The notes: a model not told the origin generated them from the sequence alone. A DNA stretch of 49,327 nucleotides from Candidatus Methanomethylicaceae archaeon (GCA_025057955.1 JANXER010000004.1:1-49327), one strand, 5' to 3'. Shown: positions 1 through 9,081, counted from the first letter of the stretch. Program-made: numbers and translations.

Positions 1-1320
1 TTTAGCCTTCAATTCCTTCAATCTCTCAATCTTCTTCTTTAATCTCTCCTTCCAATTCTTTGGCAATTTCCTTTTATGATAGCAAGTTTTTGCAGCTTCT
101 AAATTGGCCATGATTGCATAATATTTCTTTAGATATATTGGATCATCTTTATTCACCTTGAAGCTTTCCAAGGCATTTTTAACGGCAATAGATGCATGAT
201 ATGTTCTGAACACCTTGGCAGTTAGCCCTGGTAGAACTTCTGCTAAATAAGCATTTACTTTTTGCGATCTCACACCTTCAAATATGTATTCTCCTCCCTC
301 GGCTATGAATTCCTTCAAATTTTTATAAACGGGCTCTGGTGGGATTATTGTTCTTATCCATCTCACAGAATCCTTTCCCAGAAAGTCGAATGTTATACTT
401 CCATCGGGATTGAACTTTATATGCTCTGATCTTAATGTTGTTGCTCCTACAGTATCCACCTCATCTTCATCCTTCTCATCACCCACCCTCATTTTCAATT
501 CATCTATTAAATAACAAACTGTGGCTATTTTTCTCTCAAAGGGATCTCTTGACTCCAAACCATTAGCAATATGATTTCTCACTTTGTCTATTACTTTTGC
601 CAACTCCCATGATTTATTGAATTTTTCAATATCTCTACATTGCTTTAAGTAAGTGCTATCTGAAAGCCAAACATATTTCATCTTTCCAATTAATTTATCT
701 CTCCATTTAGCTATCCAAAGGGAGTGAGGATCAAAAACTACTGCTTTCCAAGATGATCCATTGTTTGGTGGATCAGGAATTTTAGCATCTGGAGATAGAT
801 TTAAAATAACATCTTCTGTCTTAATTGCTGGCTTCCATCTTCCTCTTAAAGGATGATCTCCTCTTCCAATGAATATACTAGCTGGCTCTGCTCTATAATT
901 TGAGATTTCCATTAATATTCCATTCACAATTGCATATCCATATTTCTTCTTATTTTCTTCTCTTATCTTCTTTCTCTCCTGAGCCAGAAGCTTTTTCTCC
1001 TCTTTACTCATGCTTTCCTTTTTAAGCCTCTCCTTATCCAGCCATTCTATTATTTCTGAAAAATCGAAATCCTCTGGCTTTATCTTCCCCTTTATTCCCA
1101 ATGCCCTTCCAAAATCCTTAAAGAAATTTCTCACAAATACTCTATCCTTTGCATAATCTGTTGAAAGCTTCTTAACCCAAGCTACTGCCATTTCCTCTTG
1201 TTCTGGCGTCAATTTTATTTCATTTCCTCTGAACTTTATTCTGAAGCCAATAGGTTCGTATTGTGGAATTAAGATACCATTGTGAATTAGCTGCCATATC
1301 TCCATTTTTTCCATTGCCAT
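1..1320 (-). CDS. DNA topoisomerase IB (eukaryotic type), C-terminus cut by window edge
   Basis: The minus strand stays open for 440 codons from an ATG at 1320 to the window edge with no stop, so the C-terminus is missing. The protein matches the core of eukaryotic topoisomerase I in order: an N-terminal clamp region, GRGDHP near residue 160, then the catalytic domain. Four of the five catalytic residues can be placed: Arg278 in LKMRVGDEK, Lys316 in FLGKDSVRW, Arg372 in AKVFRTYHAS and His415 in CYHKRKLP. The nucleophilic tyrosine should lie just beyond the edge. The enzyme relaxes supercoils by nicking one strand through a 3'-phosphotyrosine. It lacks the long charged N-terminal extension of the human protein. 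Among archaea this family is known chiefly from Thaumarchaeota and relatives. It diverges from an SMC-like gene, so two chromosome-topology units sit head to head. A TATA-like AAATTTATG (plus-strand 1342-1350) centred about 26 bases upstream suggests a leaderless transcript. Confidence 0.93.
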   Translation of the reverse strand, partial: MAMEKMEIWQLIHNGILIPQYEPIGFRIKFRGNEIKLTPEQEEMAVAWVKKLSTDYAKDRVFVRNFFKDFGRALGIKGKIKPEDFDFSEIIEWLDKERLKKESMSKEEKKLLAQERKKIREENKKKYGYAIVNGILMEISNYRAEPASIFIGRGDHPLRGRWKPAIKTEDVILNLSPDAKIPDPPNNGSSWKAVVFDPHSLWIAKWRDKLIGKMKYVWLSDSTYLKQCRDIEKFNKSWELAKVIDKVRNHIANGLESRDPFERKIATVCYLIDELKMRVGDEKDEDEVDTVGATTLRSEHIKFNPDGSITFDFLGKDSVRWIRTIIPPEPVYKNLKEFIAEGGEYIFEGVRSQKVNAYLAEVLPGLTAKVFRTYHASIAVKNALESFKVNKDDPIYLKKYYAIMANLEAAKTCYHKRKLPKNWKERLKKKIERLKELKAK

Positions 1321-1500
1321 AGAAATAAGGCAAAAAATTACATAAATTTTTCTTCATAATTGTTTTTTTTATATAAGACTCTTTAATAAAAGATAAAATA
1401 ATATTCTTATAATATATATAATTATTTTTCTTATAAAATTTTTATTTAGGATTAGCTTATAAGGAACTTTTGCGGATTTTTTGGCACTGAAGGGAACTTA
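1321..1500. promoter_or_regulatory. divergent promoter region between topoisomerase IB and the SMC-like operon
   Basis: This very AT-rich 180-base gap separates two divergent genes. On the plus strand a TATA-like CTTATAAG (1456-1463) would place transcription start near 1486, giving a leader of about 15 bases before the SMC-like ATG at 1501. On the minus strand the likely TATA is at 1342-1350, about 26 bases before the topoisomerase start. The middle (1365-1440) is almost pure A/T with no open frame that I can support. Promoter positions are inferred from spacing only. Confidence 0.5.
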
Positions 1501-3246
1501 ATGAAAAATCTTGCCATTTTAGAGGTGATTTTAGAGAACTTCATGTCCTATGAGTACGCTAGAGTACCTCTGAGGAGGGGATTAAATTTAATTTGCGGTC
1601 CAAATGGCTCGGGAAAATCTTCAATTCTTCTAGGTATATCAGTGGCTACTGGACAGAGCTATACTGAGCGCTCAAAGAGATTAGCAGATCTTATAAGGAG
1701 AGGAAAAGATAGTGCTAGAGTTACCCTAATACTAGATAATAGTGAATCTGATGGGAAGCGACCAATTCCATACATAAGTAGTGATATAATATCCATCTCT
1801 CGGTATCTAAAAAAAGATGGAAAATATTGGTTTGAAATAAATGGAAGAGAAGTTAGCAAGTTTGATATTGAAAGACTCTTCAAAAGTGTTGGAATGAATC
1901 CCGATAATATGCTTATAATAATGCATCAGAATATGATAGAGGAATTTGCTATAACTTCCCCTGAGGATAAACTAAGGATGGTTGAAGAAGCTGTGGGCTT
2001 TTCCCAGTATAGAGAGGCAATATATGAATCTGAAGAGAAGCTCAATAGAATTGTTGGAGAAGAGGAAGCAACTTCTCAGCTCTTAGCAAGTGCTGAGCAG
2101 AATTTATCATATTGGAAGGAGCTGAATGAAAAATATAATGAGAAGAAAAGATTACTTGAGAGAAAGCACTACTTAGAGAGAGAGTTAATTTGGTCTCAAA
2201 TAATAAGACAAGAAAGCATAATTGCTCAATTAGAGGAGAAAGTTCGCTTCAAATTCTCTCAATTAAAATCTGTGGATGAGAGACTTTTGGAAAAATTGAA
2301 TATGGCAGAAGCCCTTTGGATAGAATATCTCTCACTTAAGGAGAAATTAAGAAAGCTACTATACAATGGTAAAAATTTTGAAGAAATAGGAATAATTGAT
2401 GAGAAATTGGATAAGGCTGTGAAGGATTATGTTAATACAAGGGTTGAAGAGGCCATACTTAAATATCGTAGAGAGGAAATAGAAGGTGAAATTAAAGAGC
2501 TTGAAAATTCCTTAAAAGAGGCAAGGAATGTATATTCAGAGCTTGAGAAGCTAAAGGTAGGTGATAGAATTTTTACTAATAGAGCCCCCTCAGAGATATC
2601 TGATGAAATTAGATTTATAAATGCACATTTGCTCTCTCTTGGAGATATACCAGAGGATACACCTTCTCTCTATCAAGCCTATTTGAAAACTTATAATGAA
2701 TTGAAACAGAGAATAGTAACTGTAAGTGAGAATAGAAAAAAAGTGCTTGAAGAGTTGGAGGAAAGAAAGAAAGTATGGCGAAGAATTATGGAGAATCTCA
2801 TTGATGAAGTCAATCCAATTTATCGTGAAATTCTGAGTAAAGTGGGTGGCACTGGAGGCTTAAGATTAGTTAATATGGAAGATCCTGAGAAAGCTGGATT
2901 GGAGATAACTGTTGGATTTAGGGGATCTGCACCTGTTCTCTTAAATGCATATTCACAAAGCGGAGGCGAAAGAGCTGTAGCCACCATGGCTTTTCTTCTT
3001 GCGCTTCAGCATCATCTCAAATCTCCAATAAGAGCCATTGATGAATTTGATGTACATATGGATCCACATAATCGAGAGGCTGTTATGAGAATGTTGTTCT
3101 CCTTTGTAAATGAAAATCCAAACGTTCAATTCATAATAATAACCCCAAGCCAAATGAGCATTATTAGTGAATCTGCCAACATAATATTCATTCAAATTGT
3201 TCATGGAAAATCGGAGGTCGCTAAGATTGCCACAACGCAAAGATGA
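1501..3246 (+). CDS. compact SMC5/6-like chromosome-organising ATPase
   Basis: The 581-residue protein has the SMC plan. An N-terminal head carries LENFM and Walker A GPNGSGKSS (33-41). A Q-loop region reads MHQNMIEEF, followed by the SMC-type VEEAVGFSQYREAI. A charged heptad-rich stretch spans about 170-450. A C-terminal head carries the signature QSGGER and Walker B AIDEFDVHMDPHNR. Canonical SMC proteins have about 1,150-1,200 residues, so the coiled-coil arms here are much shorter, and no classical SMC hinge or Rad50-type CxxC hook is evident. The QSGGER...DEFD.HMD signature resembles eukaryotic Smc5/Smc6 more than bacterial or condensin SMC (LSGGEK...DEVDAALD). Crenarchaeal coalescin (ClsN) is a plausible relative. 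The next two genes overlap and look like kleisin and KITE subunits, so it probably works in a ring-like complex on DNA. Confidence 0.88.
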   Translation: MKNLAILEVILENFMSYEYARVPLRRGLNLICGPNGSGKSSILLGISVATGQSYTERSKRLADLIRRGKDSARVTLILDNSESDGKRPIPYISSDIISISRYLKKDGKYWFEINGREVSKFDIERLFKSVGMNPDNMLIIMHQNMIEEFAITSPEDKLRMVEEAVGFSQYREAIYESEEKLNRIVGEEEATSQLLASAEQNLSYWKELNEKYNEKKRLLERKHYLERELIWSQIIRQESIIAQLEEKVRFKFSQLKSVDERLLEKLNMAEALWIEYLSLKEKLRKLLYNGKNFEEIGIIDEKLDKAVKDYVNTRVEEAILKYRREEIEGEIKELENSLKEARNVYSELEKLKVGDRIFTNRAPSEISDEIRFINAHLLSLGDIPEDTPSLYQAYLKTYNELKQRIVTVSENRKKVLEELEERKKVWRRIMENLIDEVNPIYREILSKVGGTGGLRLVNMEDPEKAGLEITVGFRGSAPVLLNAYSQSGGERAVATMAFLLALQHHLKSPIRAIDEFDVHMDPHNREAVMRMLFSFVNENPNVQFIIITPSQMSIISESANIIFIQIVHGKSEVAKIATTQR

Positions 3247-4018
3247 ATATTATGAAGAGTTGGCCAAGATAATAAACTTATGCCAAAGCATAAGGACAAA
3301 AGGAGAAGATCCTTTTCTAATAGACATTCCTCAAAAGCTTCAATTATTGAGAAAGCTGCTACCAAAATGGAAGCTCATAGAGGAATTATTGATGGATGCT
3401 GAAGCCATGAAGGAGCTCTCTCTTATGGTGAAATTACAAAGCGACTGGATTAAGAGAAAAGCCTCAGGTCTTTTCATAGATCCATTTCTTATAAGGGCGA
3501 AGATATCCCTTATGGGTAAGAAGGAGCTTGCTTCTGCATTTCTTTCATCATGGCATCCCATTGTTAGCTTGGAACAACTCACTTCGAAAAAACTTGAAGA
3601 AGCACTTGATTATTGGAGAGCGCTTATTCCTCTCTCCCAGAGGCTCAAGGAATTGGAAGAAGTGAGGAAAATTGAAGAAAGTACTTTGAGCATATCAGAT
3701 TTAATGAAATTGAAGTTTTTATCAGATAGAACATTTGAGGAAGAGCTTTTAAGAATGAAGGAGGAGCTTAAGAATCTTAAAGAACCAATAGATTATTGGA
3801 AATTTGTGGTTAAAGAAGATTATGAGAGCACTATTTTAAGAGCTTATATTCTCAGCTTTATAATATCTGAAGGTTATGTTGATTTAATGTTTAATCCCAT
3901 TGAGGAGAGAATCCTAATACTACCGAGCTCAGCTTCTAAAAAGAAGACTCCTAGATCTTTCCCAATAGCTGTTAATTATGAAAAATGGATGGAGAAGAAA
4001 AATGAACGAAGAGGTTAA
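3227..4018 (+). CDS. kleisin (ScpA-like) subunit
   Basis: A mostly helical protein of about 263 residues that overlaps the end of the SMC-like gene. I choose the TTG at 3227 because GGAGGT (3213-3218) lies eight bases before it; an in-frame ATG at 3203 or TTG at 3197 would lengthen the overlap. Kleisin features are an N-terminal helical segment, a central ScpA-like stretch (ELSLMVKLQSDWIKRKASG) followed by a proline-containing turn, a long acidic/basic helical linker, and a C-terminal winged-helix-like end (ILSFIISEGYVDLMF) that in kleisins contacts an SMC head. Sequence similarity to bacterial ScpA is weak, so the call rests on helix pattern, length and context between an SMC and a KITE gene. 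It would bridge the ATPase heads and recruit the downstream protein. Confidence 0.7.
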   Translation: MPQRKDEYYEELAKIINLCQSIRTKGEDPFLIDIPQKLQLLRKLLPKWKLIEELLMDAEAMKELSLMVKLQSDWIKRKASGLFIDPFLIRAKISLMGKKELASAFLSSWHPIVSLEQLTSKKLEEALDYWRALIPLSQRLKELEEVRKIEESTLSISDLMKLKFLSDRTFEEELLRMKEELKNLKEPIDYWKFVVKEDYESTILRAYILSFIISEGYVDLMFNPIEERILILPSSASKKKTPRSFPIAVNYEKWMEKKNERRG

Positions 4019-4565
4019 AATATCTAGAAAATTGAGAAGAGCTGCTTTGCTTCTGCTATTTCAACATCATAGACTTCCTGGTGCAAAGGGCTGGGAATTG
4101 AGAAAGGCATTGGGCAAGGATTATATGAAAATCATAAAACTTCTCAATAGAAGATTGGAGGAACTTGGCTTAGAAATTAAGATAGTACATGAAAGTGGAA
4201 GTGAAGAATATACTGAGGAAGATTTCGATAGAGCCAGATTTTATGTTGTTTGTAAATCTCCGGCTATTGAGGAATTATCTGGATGGAGGATAGATTCGCT
4301 TGCAGTATTAGCTGCTTCTATTGCATATATAATCTCAAAGCAGGGAAGGGTGAATAGAAGTGAGGTTGAGGAGTTGCTTAGGGAAAAGTTTCCAGATTGG
4401 AAAATTGAATATGACTTAAATAATTTCATAAGAAGAGGCTACTTAAGTGAGGATGACTCTGGAAATCTTTATATTGGCTGGAGGACTAGAGCTGAAATAG
4501 ATAAAAAAACCCTTCTTGAGATAATTGCTGGTTACTTTCCTTCGGAAGAAAATCAAAAATTGTAA
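4002..4565 (+). CDS. KITE-family tandem winged-helix protein (ScpB/Nse1-like)
   Basis: About 187 residues; the ATG at 4002 has GGAGAA seven bases upstream, while an in-frame ATG at 3978 is the longer alternative. Either start overlaps the kleisin gene. Two winged-helix-like halves are visible: residues 1-80 (RRAALLLLFQHHRLPGAKG onward) and 85-187. The second half runs from YVVCKSPAIEEL through SLAVLAASIAYIISKQGRVN to a final wing, YLSEDDSGNLYIGWRTRAEID. That ending resembles the Nse1 subunit of eukaryotic Smc5/6 (a short loop, then a G-x-R-x-x-x-E motif) as much as bacterial ScpB. There is no RING finger. KITE proteins bind the kleisin linker and regulate the SMC ATPase; that role is inferred from family and operon position. 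Confidence 0.68.
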   Translation: MNEEVKISRKLRRAALLLLFQHHRLPGAKGWELRKALGKDYMKIIKLLNRRLEELGLEIKIVHESGSEEYTEEDFDRARFYVVCKSPAIEELSGWRIDSLAVLAASIAYIISKQGRVNRSEVEELLREKFPDWKIEYDLNNFIRRGYLSEDDSGNLYIGWRTRAEIDKKTLLEIIAGYFPSEENQKL

Positions 4566-4566
4566 G

Positions 4567-4606
4567 TAAATCTTTATATATAATTTTTACAAAAAAAGTT
4601 AATTCT
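4567..4606 (+). promoter_or_regulatory. TATA-type promoter of thioredoxin reductase
   Basis: The short gap after the KITE gene contains TTTATATAT (about 4571-4580), centred roughly 30 bases upstream of the ATG at 4607. No Shine-Dalgarno precedes that ATG, which fits a leaderless or nearly leaderless archaeal transcript. The thioredoxin reductase therefore probably has its own promoter and is not the last gene of the SMC operon. Confidence 0.5.
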
Positions 4607-5551
4607 ATGTCAAGCGAGATCTATGATGTTATAATAATTGGATGTGGCCCAGCGGGCGCTTCTGCAGCCATATATGCTGCAAGAAAGAAGCTGAGAGCTC
4701 TTGTAATTTCAAGGGATTTAGGAGGACAACTTCTAATAGCTGGCAGATTGGAAAACTATTTAGGCTTTATTGGTGGAGAGAGCTTTAATCTAATTGAAAT
4801 AATTGAAAGGCAATTAAGGGAACTTAATGTAGAAATTGTACTTAATGAAGTAAAAAAAGTTGAAAAAATGAATGAAATTTTCAAGGTTATTACAGATAAA
4901 GAGGCTTTCCTTGGAAGATCTATTATAGCAACAGGCGGAAGCATTCCAAAAAAACTAGGCATTCCTGGTGAGGAAGATTTTATTGGTAGAGGCGTTAGCT
5001 ATTGTGCCATATGTGATGCTCCATTCTCTAGAAATCGCACTGCTGCTGTGATAGGAGGAGGTAATTCTGCCTTTCATGCTCTTCTCACTGTGGCTAAATA
5101 TGCTAATAAAGTCTATTTAATACATAGAAGGGATAGCTTTAGAGCTGATCCCATTCTAATAGATGAAGCGAGGAAATTGAATAATGTGGAATTTTTAATG
5201 AATAGTACTGTGGAAAAAATCTTTGGAAAAAATAAGCTCGAAGGAATTGTGATTAAGAATTTATTGGATGGTAAAACATACAATTTAAACATGGATGTTA
5301 TATACATAGAAATTGGGCGTGAAGTAAATATAGATTATATTAAGCATTTGGTTAAAACTGATGAATCTGGTTATATTATTGTTGATAAGCATCAGAGGAC
5401 TTCTTGTGAGGGTATATTTGCTGCAGGAGATATTACCGATAGACCTTATAAACAAGCTATAGTGGCAGCAGGAGATGGAGCTGTTGCAGCTCTTTCAGCC
5501 TATGATTATATAGTCTATTCAATAAAAAATTTAACATCTCCTTCAAAGTAA
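4607..5551 (+). CDS. trxB: thioredoxin reductase (NADPH-dependent flavoprotein)
   Basis: A 314-residue low-molecular-weight thioredoxin reductase, the usual family length. The N-terminus has the FAD-binding GCGPAGASAAIYAAR (11-25) and GGQL. The redox-active disulfide is CAIC at about 138-141 in SYCAICDAPF. The NADPH domain has GGGNSA and HRRDSFRA, whose arginines suggest NADPH over NADH. The C-terminal FAD motif is GIFAAGDITD. It would reduce thioredoxin or a glutaredoxin-like protein in the cytoplasm. Its last 37 bases overlap the 3' end of convergent sfsA. The start is the ATG following a TATA box; no other in-frame start competes. Confidence 0.95.
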   Translation: MSSEIYDVIIIGCGPAGASAAIYAARKKLRALVISRDLGGQLLIAGRLENYLGFIGGESFNLIEIIERQLRELNVEIVLNEVKKVEKMNEIFKVITDKEAFLGRSIIATGGSIPKKLGIPGEEDFIGRGVSYCAICDAPFSRNRTAAVIGGGNSAFHALLTVAKYANKVYLIHRRDSFRADPILIDEARKLNNVEFLMNSTVEKIFGKNKLEGIVIKNLLDGKTYNLNMDVIYIEIGREVNIDYIKHLVKTDESGYIIVDKHQRTSCEGIFAAGDITDRPYKQAIVAAGDGAVAALSAYDYIVYSIKNLTSPSK

Positions 5552-6195
5552 ATAACACTTTCCTCCAAAGCCACCTTGAACGCTCTTATAATTAAATTCT
5601 TCATTATTCCTAATTTAATAGCCTCATAAAATTTTCTATCCATATTATAGTTTATGGATATGCTATGAGCATCCTTTCGCATTATTATGAATATGATCAT
5701 TGGCTTTGCATTACAATTCATCATATCTAATAATTGTCTTGAACCTCGAAGAGTTGGAGCATCTGGAAAAAGCGCAATTCCATTTTCACAAAGAGTACAT
5801 CCTTTTACCTCAACAATATATTTTACATCATCTTTTCTCAATAAGAAATCTATTATTGATTTACCACATCTTATATTTTCCTCTATAATCTCAAATTTCA
5901 GAATGGATTTCTCTATCATTTTCTTCAAAATTAAATTTGGCATTCTTGAGTCCACAATAACCCAATATCCATTAGATTTTACTGCTATAACATCGTATTC
6001 CGTTTTCCTCTTATCATGAGAGACTTTCTTAAATAATATCCTTCTATTTGGTATTAAAAGCTCTCTTAATCTTCCTGGATCATGAAGATGACAAGTTAGC
6101 TTTCTATTATTATAATTAACTAATACCGTAAATCTATTTAATCTCTCTAAGAATTCCCCCTCATACAACTCTCCCTCAATCTTCATTAAAATCAT
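5515..6195 (-). CDS. sfsA: SfsA family DNA/RNA-binding nuclease-like protein
   Basis: A 226-residue protein matching SfsA along its length: an OB-like N-terminal part with HLHDPGRLRELL, then a nuclease-like fold with FLLRKDD, YIVEVKGCTL and the very typical ALFPDAPTLRGSRQL. The Asp/Glu/Lys set (EVKG) matches the PD-(D/E)XK core. SfsA was named from sugar-fermentation effects in E. coli, but its molecular role is unsettled; nuclease activity has been proposed. The start is the ATG at 6195, with a second ATG at 6186. A TATA-like element about 30 bases upstream favours 6195 as a leaderless start. The 3' end overlaps trxB convergently. Confidence 0.92.
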   Translation of the reverse strand: MILMKIEGELYEGEFLERLNRFTVLVNYNNRKLTCHLHDPGRLRELLIPNRRILFKKVSHDKRKTEYDVIAVKSNGYWVIVDSRMPNLILKKMIEKSILKFEIIEENIRCGKSIIDFLLRKDDVKYIVEVKGCTLCENGIALFPDAPTLRGSRQLLDMMNCNAKPMIIFIIMRKDAHSISINYNMDRKFYEAIKLGIMKNLIIRAFKVALEESVIYFEGDVKFFIE

Positions 6196-6205
6196 GTTCT
6201 CAAAA

Positions 6206-6231
6206 ATAATATTTATTTGGGTTTTATAATC
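6206..6231. promoter_or_regulatory. divergent TATA elements for sfsA and lhr
   Basis: Two TATA-like elements lie within the 45 bases between the starts. AATATTTAT (about 6207-6215) is centred about 30 bases before the lhr ATG at 6241. GATTATAAAA on the minus strand (plus 6222-6231) is about 30 bases before the sfsA ATG at 6195. Both genes would thus be leaderless, and this decides against the upstream TTG at 6217 as the helicase start. Confidence 0.5.
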
Positions 6232-6240
6232 TTTAGTGAA

Positions 6241-9081
6241 ATGTTGCTTTCAAAACCCATTCAAAAATTACTTGAAGAGAAGAGATTTACTAAATTCACT
6301 GAACCTCAAGAGAAGGCTATTCCACTAATACTTGAAGGCAAGAATGTATTAATAATAGCTCCTACTGGAACGGGAAAAACTGAAGCAGCCTTTCTTCCCA
6401 TTCTGGATATGTTGATTAGAGAGGGTAGAAGAGGGGGAATTAGCGTTCTATATATTACTCCCCTTAGAGCTCTAAATAGGGATTTAATGGATAGATTACA
6501 TTGGTGGTGTAGTAGACTGGACTTAAAAATATCTGTTAGACATGGGGATACTGAAACGAAGGAAAGGGGAAGACAAGCTTTATCTCCTCCAGATGTATTA
6601 ATCACAACACCAGAGACGCTTCAAGCCATTCTTCCTGGTAAGCGATTGAGAAAACATTTATCAAAGGTAAAATGGATTATAATTGATGAAGTTCATGAAT
6701 TAACAAATGATAAGAGAGGAAGCCAGCTTTCCATTGCTTTAGAGAGAATTAGAAAAATCACTGAAGAGGAACCTCAAATAATTGGACTATCTGCAACCAT
6801 TGGTTCTCCTGATGAGGTTTCGAAGTTCTTAGTTGGAGTAGGAAGAGAATGTGAAATAGTGCGAGTCTCCATAGCCAAGGATATGAAGCTGAGCGTTGAA
6901 ATGCCTGATGTGAAGGATATTGATTTAAAGCTAGCGGAGAAAATTGCCACTTTTCCCGAGGTGGCCGCAAGATTAAGATTAATGAAGGAATTGATAGATG
7001 AAAATAGATCAGCGTTAATATTCACCAATACTAGATCTGAGGCAGAGGTTCTTGCTAGTAGATTTAGAGTATGGGATATGAATATACCAATTAGTATACA
7101 TCATGGTAGTTTATCAAAATCCTCTAGAGTTGAAGCTGAGAGTGGACTAAAGAGAGGAGAACTAAAGGGCGTTGTATGTACTTCCTCCCTTGAACTTGGA
7201 ATAGATATTGGCACAATAGATCTTGTAATTCAATATAATTCTCCCAGGCAAGTTACAAGGCTTTTACAAAGAGTGGGTAGATCGGGTCATTGGGTTGGAG
7301 GAACTTCAAAGGGTGTCATAGTAGCTTTAGATTCGGATGATGCTCTTGAGTCTATTGTAATAGCTAGAAGGGCTCTTAGGGAAGAGCTTGAGAGAGTGGA
7401 GATGGTGGAAAAACCACTTGATGTTCTTGTACATCAAATAGCGGGATTAATTATTGAGTATGGAAGATTGAAGTTCAATGATATTATGGAATTGGTGAAA
7501 AAGGCCTATCCATTTAGGAATTTAACAGAGGAGGAATTGAAATCAGCTTTGGAATTTATGAGTAATAGAAGGCCAAGGCTAGCATTATATATACCAGAGG
7601 AAGATGTTGTAATTAAGGCAAGACCATATGATGCAGTGTTCAAATATTATTTTGAGAACCTATCCATGATACCTGAGGAAAAACATTATCTAGTAATAGA
7701 TGAGGAGAAGGATGAAGCTGTTGGAATGCTTGATGAAGCATTTGTTGCAGAATATGGTGAGCCTGGTGTGAAATTCATTGTTAGAGGATCTCCTTGGAGA
7801 ATTCTTCATATATACAAGGATACAGTATATGTCAAAGCTGAAAATGATCCATTAGGTGCCATTCCTGATTGGGTTGGAGATGAAATTCCAGTTCCCTTTG
7901 AAATTGCACAAGAAGTGGGAGCAATTAGGGAATTGGTTAATAGAATGATAAAGAGCGGAAGATCTCATGAAGAGATAATAGATATTCTTGAAAAGCATTA
8001 TCCGGCTCCTAGAGAGCTTCTCAATAAAGCCACAGCTGAGATTGTGGAGCAAGCAGAAGGAGTATGGGAAGTGCCTACGGATAAAATAATCACTATAGAG
8101 TGTTGGGAGGGCTATGTAATCATAAATTGTGCCTTTGGTCTAATGATAAATAAAGCTCTTTCGAGATTATTGGGCTATTTGATTAGTGAGCGTACTGGAA
8201 GCGGTGTTGGGGCCTCTCAAGATCCATATAGAGTTTTTCTGAAGACCTTCATTAATGGAAGGGAAGTGGCAGAGATTCTGAGGAATATAGATGTGGAAGA
8301 TTTAGATAATTTAATTGAAATTTCCATTGAGAAAACAGGGTTATTCAAGAGGCGTTTACTACATGTAGCAAAGAGATTTGGAATTATTGCTAAGGATGCT
8401 GATCTAAGTGAAGTAAGCTTACAGCAGCTTGCAGAAAACCTCAAGGATACTATAATATGGAGGGAGGCATTGAAGGAAATCTCCCATAAGGATTTAGATA
8501 TTAAGGGATTAAAGGAAGTTATTAGAAAAATTAGAGAGGGATATTTTAAAATAGTTGTTATGAATGAGGAGCTTCCATTATCTCCCATATCCAGGCTTGG
8601 AATAAGAAAGCTAAGTTGGAAGACGGATTTAATTCCTGCGGATAGATTGAGAAGAATTATGATAGAGTCTGGAAAAGCTAGATTATTGAATGAAGCCAGA
8701 GTAGCATTATGTTGTGATTGCCTCAGATATGTGGAAAATATTAGAATTAAAAACTTTAAGATGAACTGTCCAAATTGTGGATCAATGAAAATTGCCCTTC
8801 TTGATGCAGATCCTAAAGAGGTATTACAAATGGCCTCTGAAGTATTAGATAAAAAAAGGCCCTCTGAGAAATTTAAGAGACTCTATAGAAATGCCATGGA
8901 GATTGGGGAGCTCATTGCCACTTATGGCCTTCCTGCTGTAATGGCTATTGCTGCTAGAAATCTTTCAAAAACTTCTATATTAAGAATAGCCTCCGCTAAT
9001 ATCTCAGATATGGATTTTCTAGTGGATATGATTTTAAGAGAGGAGAGGGAAAGCCTTAAAAGTCGTTATGAAAGCTATTAA
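6241..9081 (+). CDS. lhr: Lhr-type superfamily 2 helicase with C-terminal zinc-ribbon-like motif
   Basis: About 946 residues from the ATG at 6241. An in-frame TTG at 6217 is rejected because it lies within promoter sequence. The helicase motifs are in order: PTGTGKTEAAF (Walker A), TPLRALN, DEVHEL (motif II), SATIG (motif III), TNTRSEAE, then SSLELGIDIG and QRVGRSGH (motifs V-VI). Downstream lie the Lhr-specific winged-helix and beta-rich domains (EECAF-like region near 630-720). Near the C-terminus, CCDCLRY followed about 20 residues later by CPNCG could bind zinc, a feature reported in the archaeal aLhr1 group. Lhr proteins translocate 3'-5' on nucleic acid and act in repair or RNA metabolism. 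The stop overlaps the convergent neighbour by four bases. Confidence 0.93.
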   Translation: MLLSKPIQKLLEEKRFTKFTEPQEKAIPLILEGKNVLIIAPTGTGKTEAAFLPILDMLIREGRRGGISVLYITPLRALNRDLMDRLHWWCSRLDLKISVRHGDTETKERGRQALSPPDVLITTPETLQAILPGKRLRKHLSKVKWIIIDEVHELTNDKRGSQLSIALERIRKITEEEPQIIGLSATIGSPDEVSKFLVGVGRECEIVRVSIAKDMKLSVEMPDVKDIDLKLAEKIATFPEVAARLRLMKELIDENRSALIFTNTRSEAEVLASRFRVWDMNIPISIHHGSLSKSSRVEAESGLKRGELKGVVCTSSLELGIDIGTIDLVIQYNSPRQVTRLLQRVGRSGHWVGGTSKGVIVALDSDDALESIVIARRALREELERVEMVEKPLDVLVHQIAGLIIEYGRLKFNDIMELVKKAYPFRNLTEEELKSALEFMSNRRPRLALYIPEEDVVIKARPYDAVFKYYFENLSMIPEEKHYLVIDEEKDEAVGMLDEAFVAEYGEPGVKFIVRGSPWRILHIYKDTVYVKAENDPLGAIPDWVGDEIPVPFEIAQEVGAIRELVNRMIKSGRSHEEIIDILEKHYPAPRELLNKATAEIVEQAEGVWEVPTDKIITIECWEGYVIINCAFGLMINKALSRLLGYLISERTGSGVGASQDPYRVFLKTFINGREVAEILRNIDVEDLDNLIEISIEKTGLFKRRLLHVAKRFGIIAKDADLSEVSLQQLAENLKDTIIWREALKEISHKDLDIKGLKEVIRKIREGYFKIVVMNEELPLSPISRLGIRKLSWKTDLIPADRLRRIMIESGKARLLNEARVALCCDCLRYVENIRIKNFKMNCPNCGSMKIALLDADPKEVLQMASEVLDKKRPSEKFKRLYRNAMEIGELIATYGLPAVMAIAARNLSKTSILRIASANISDMDFLVDMILREERESLKSRYESY

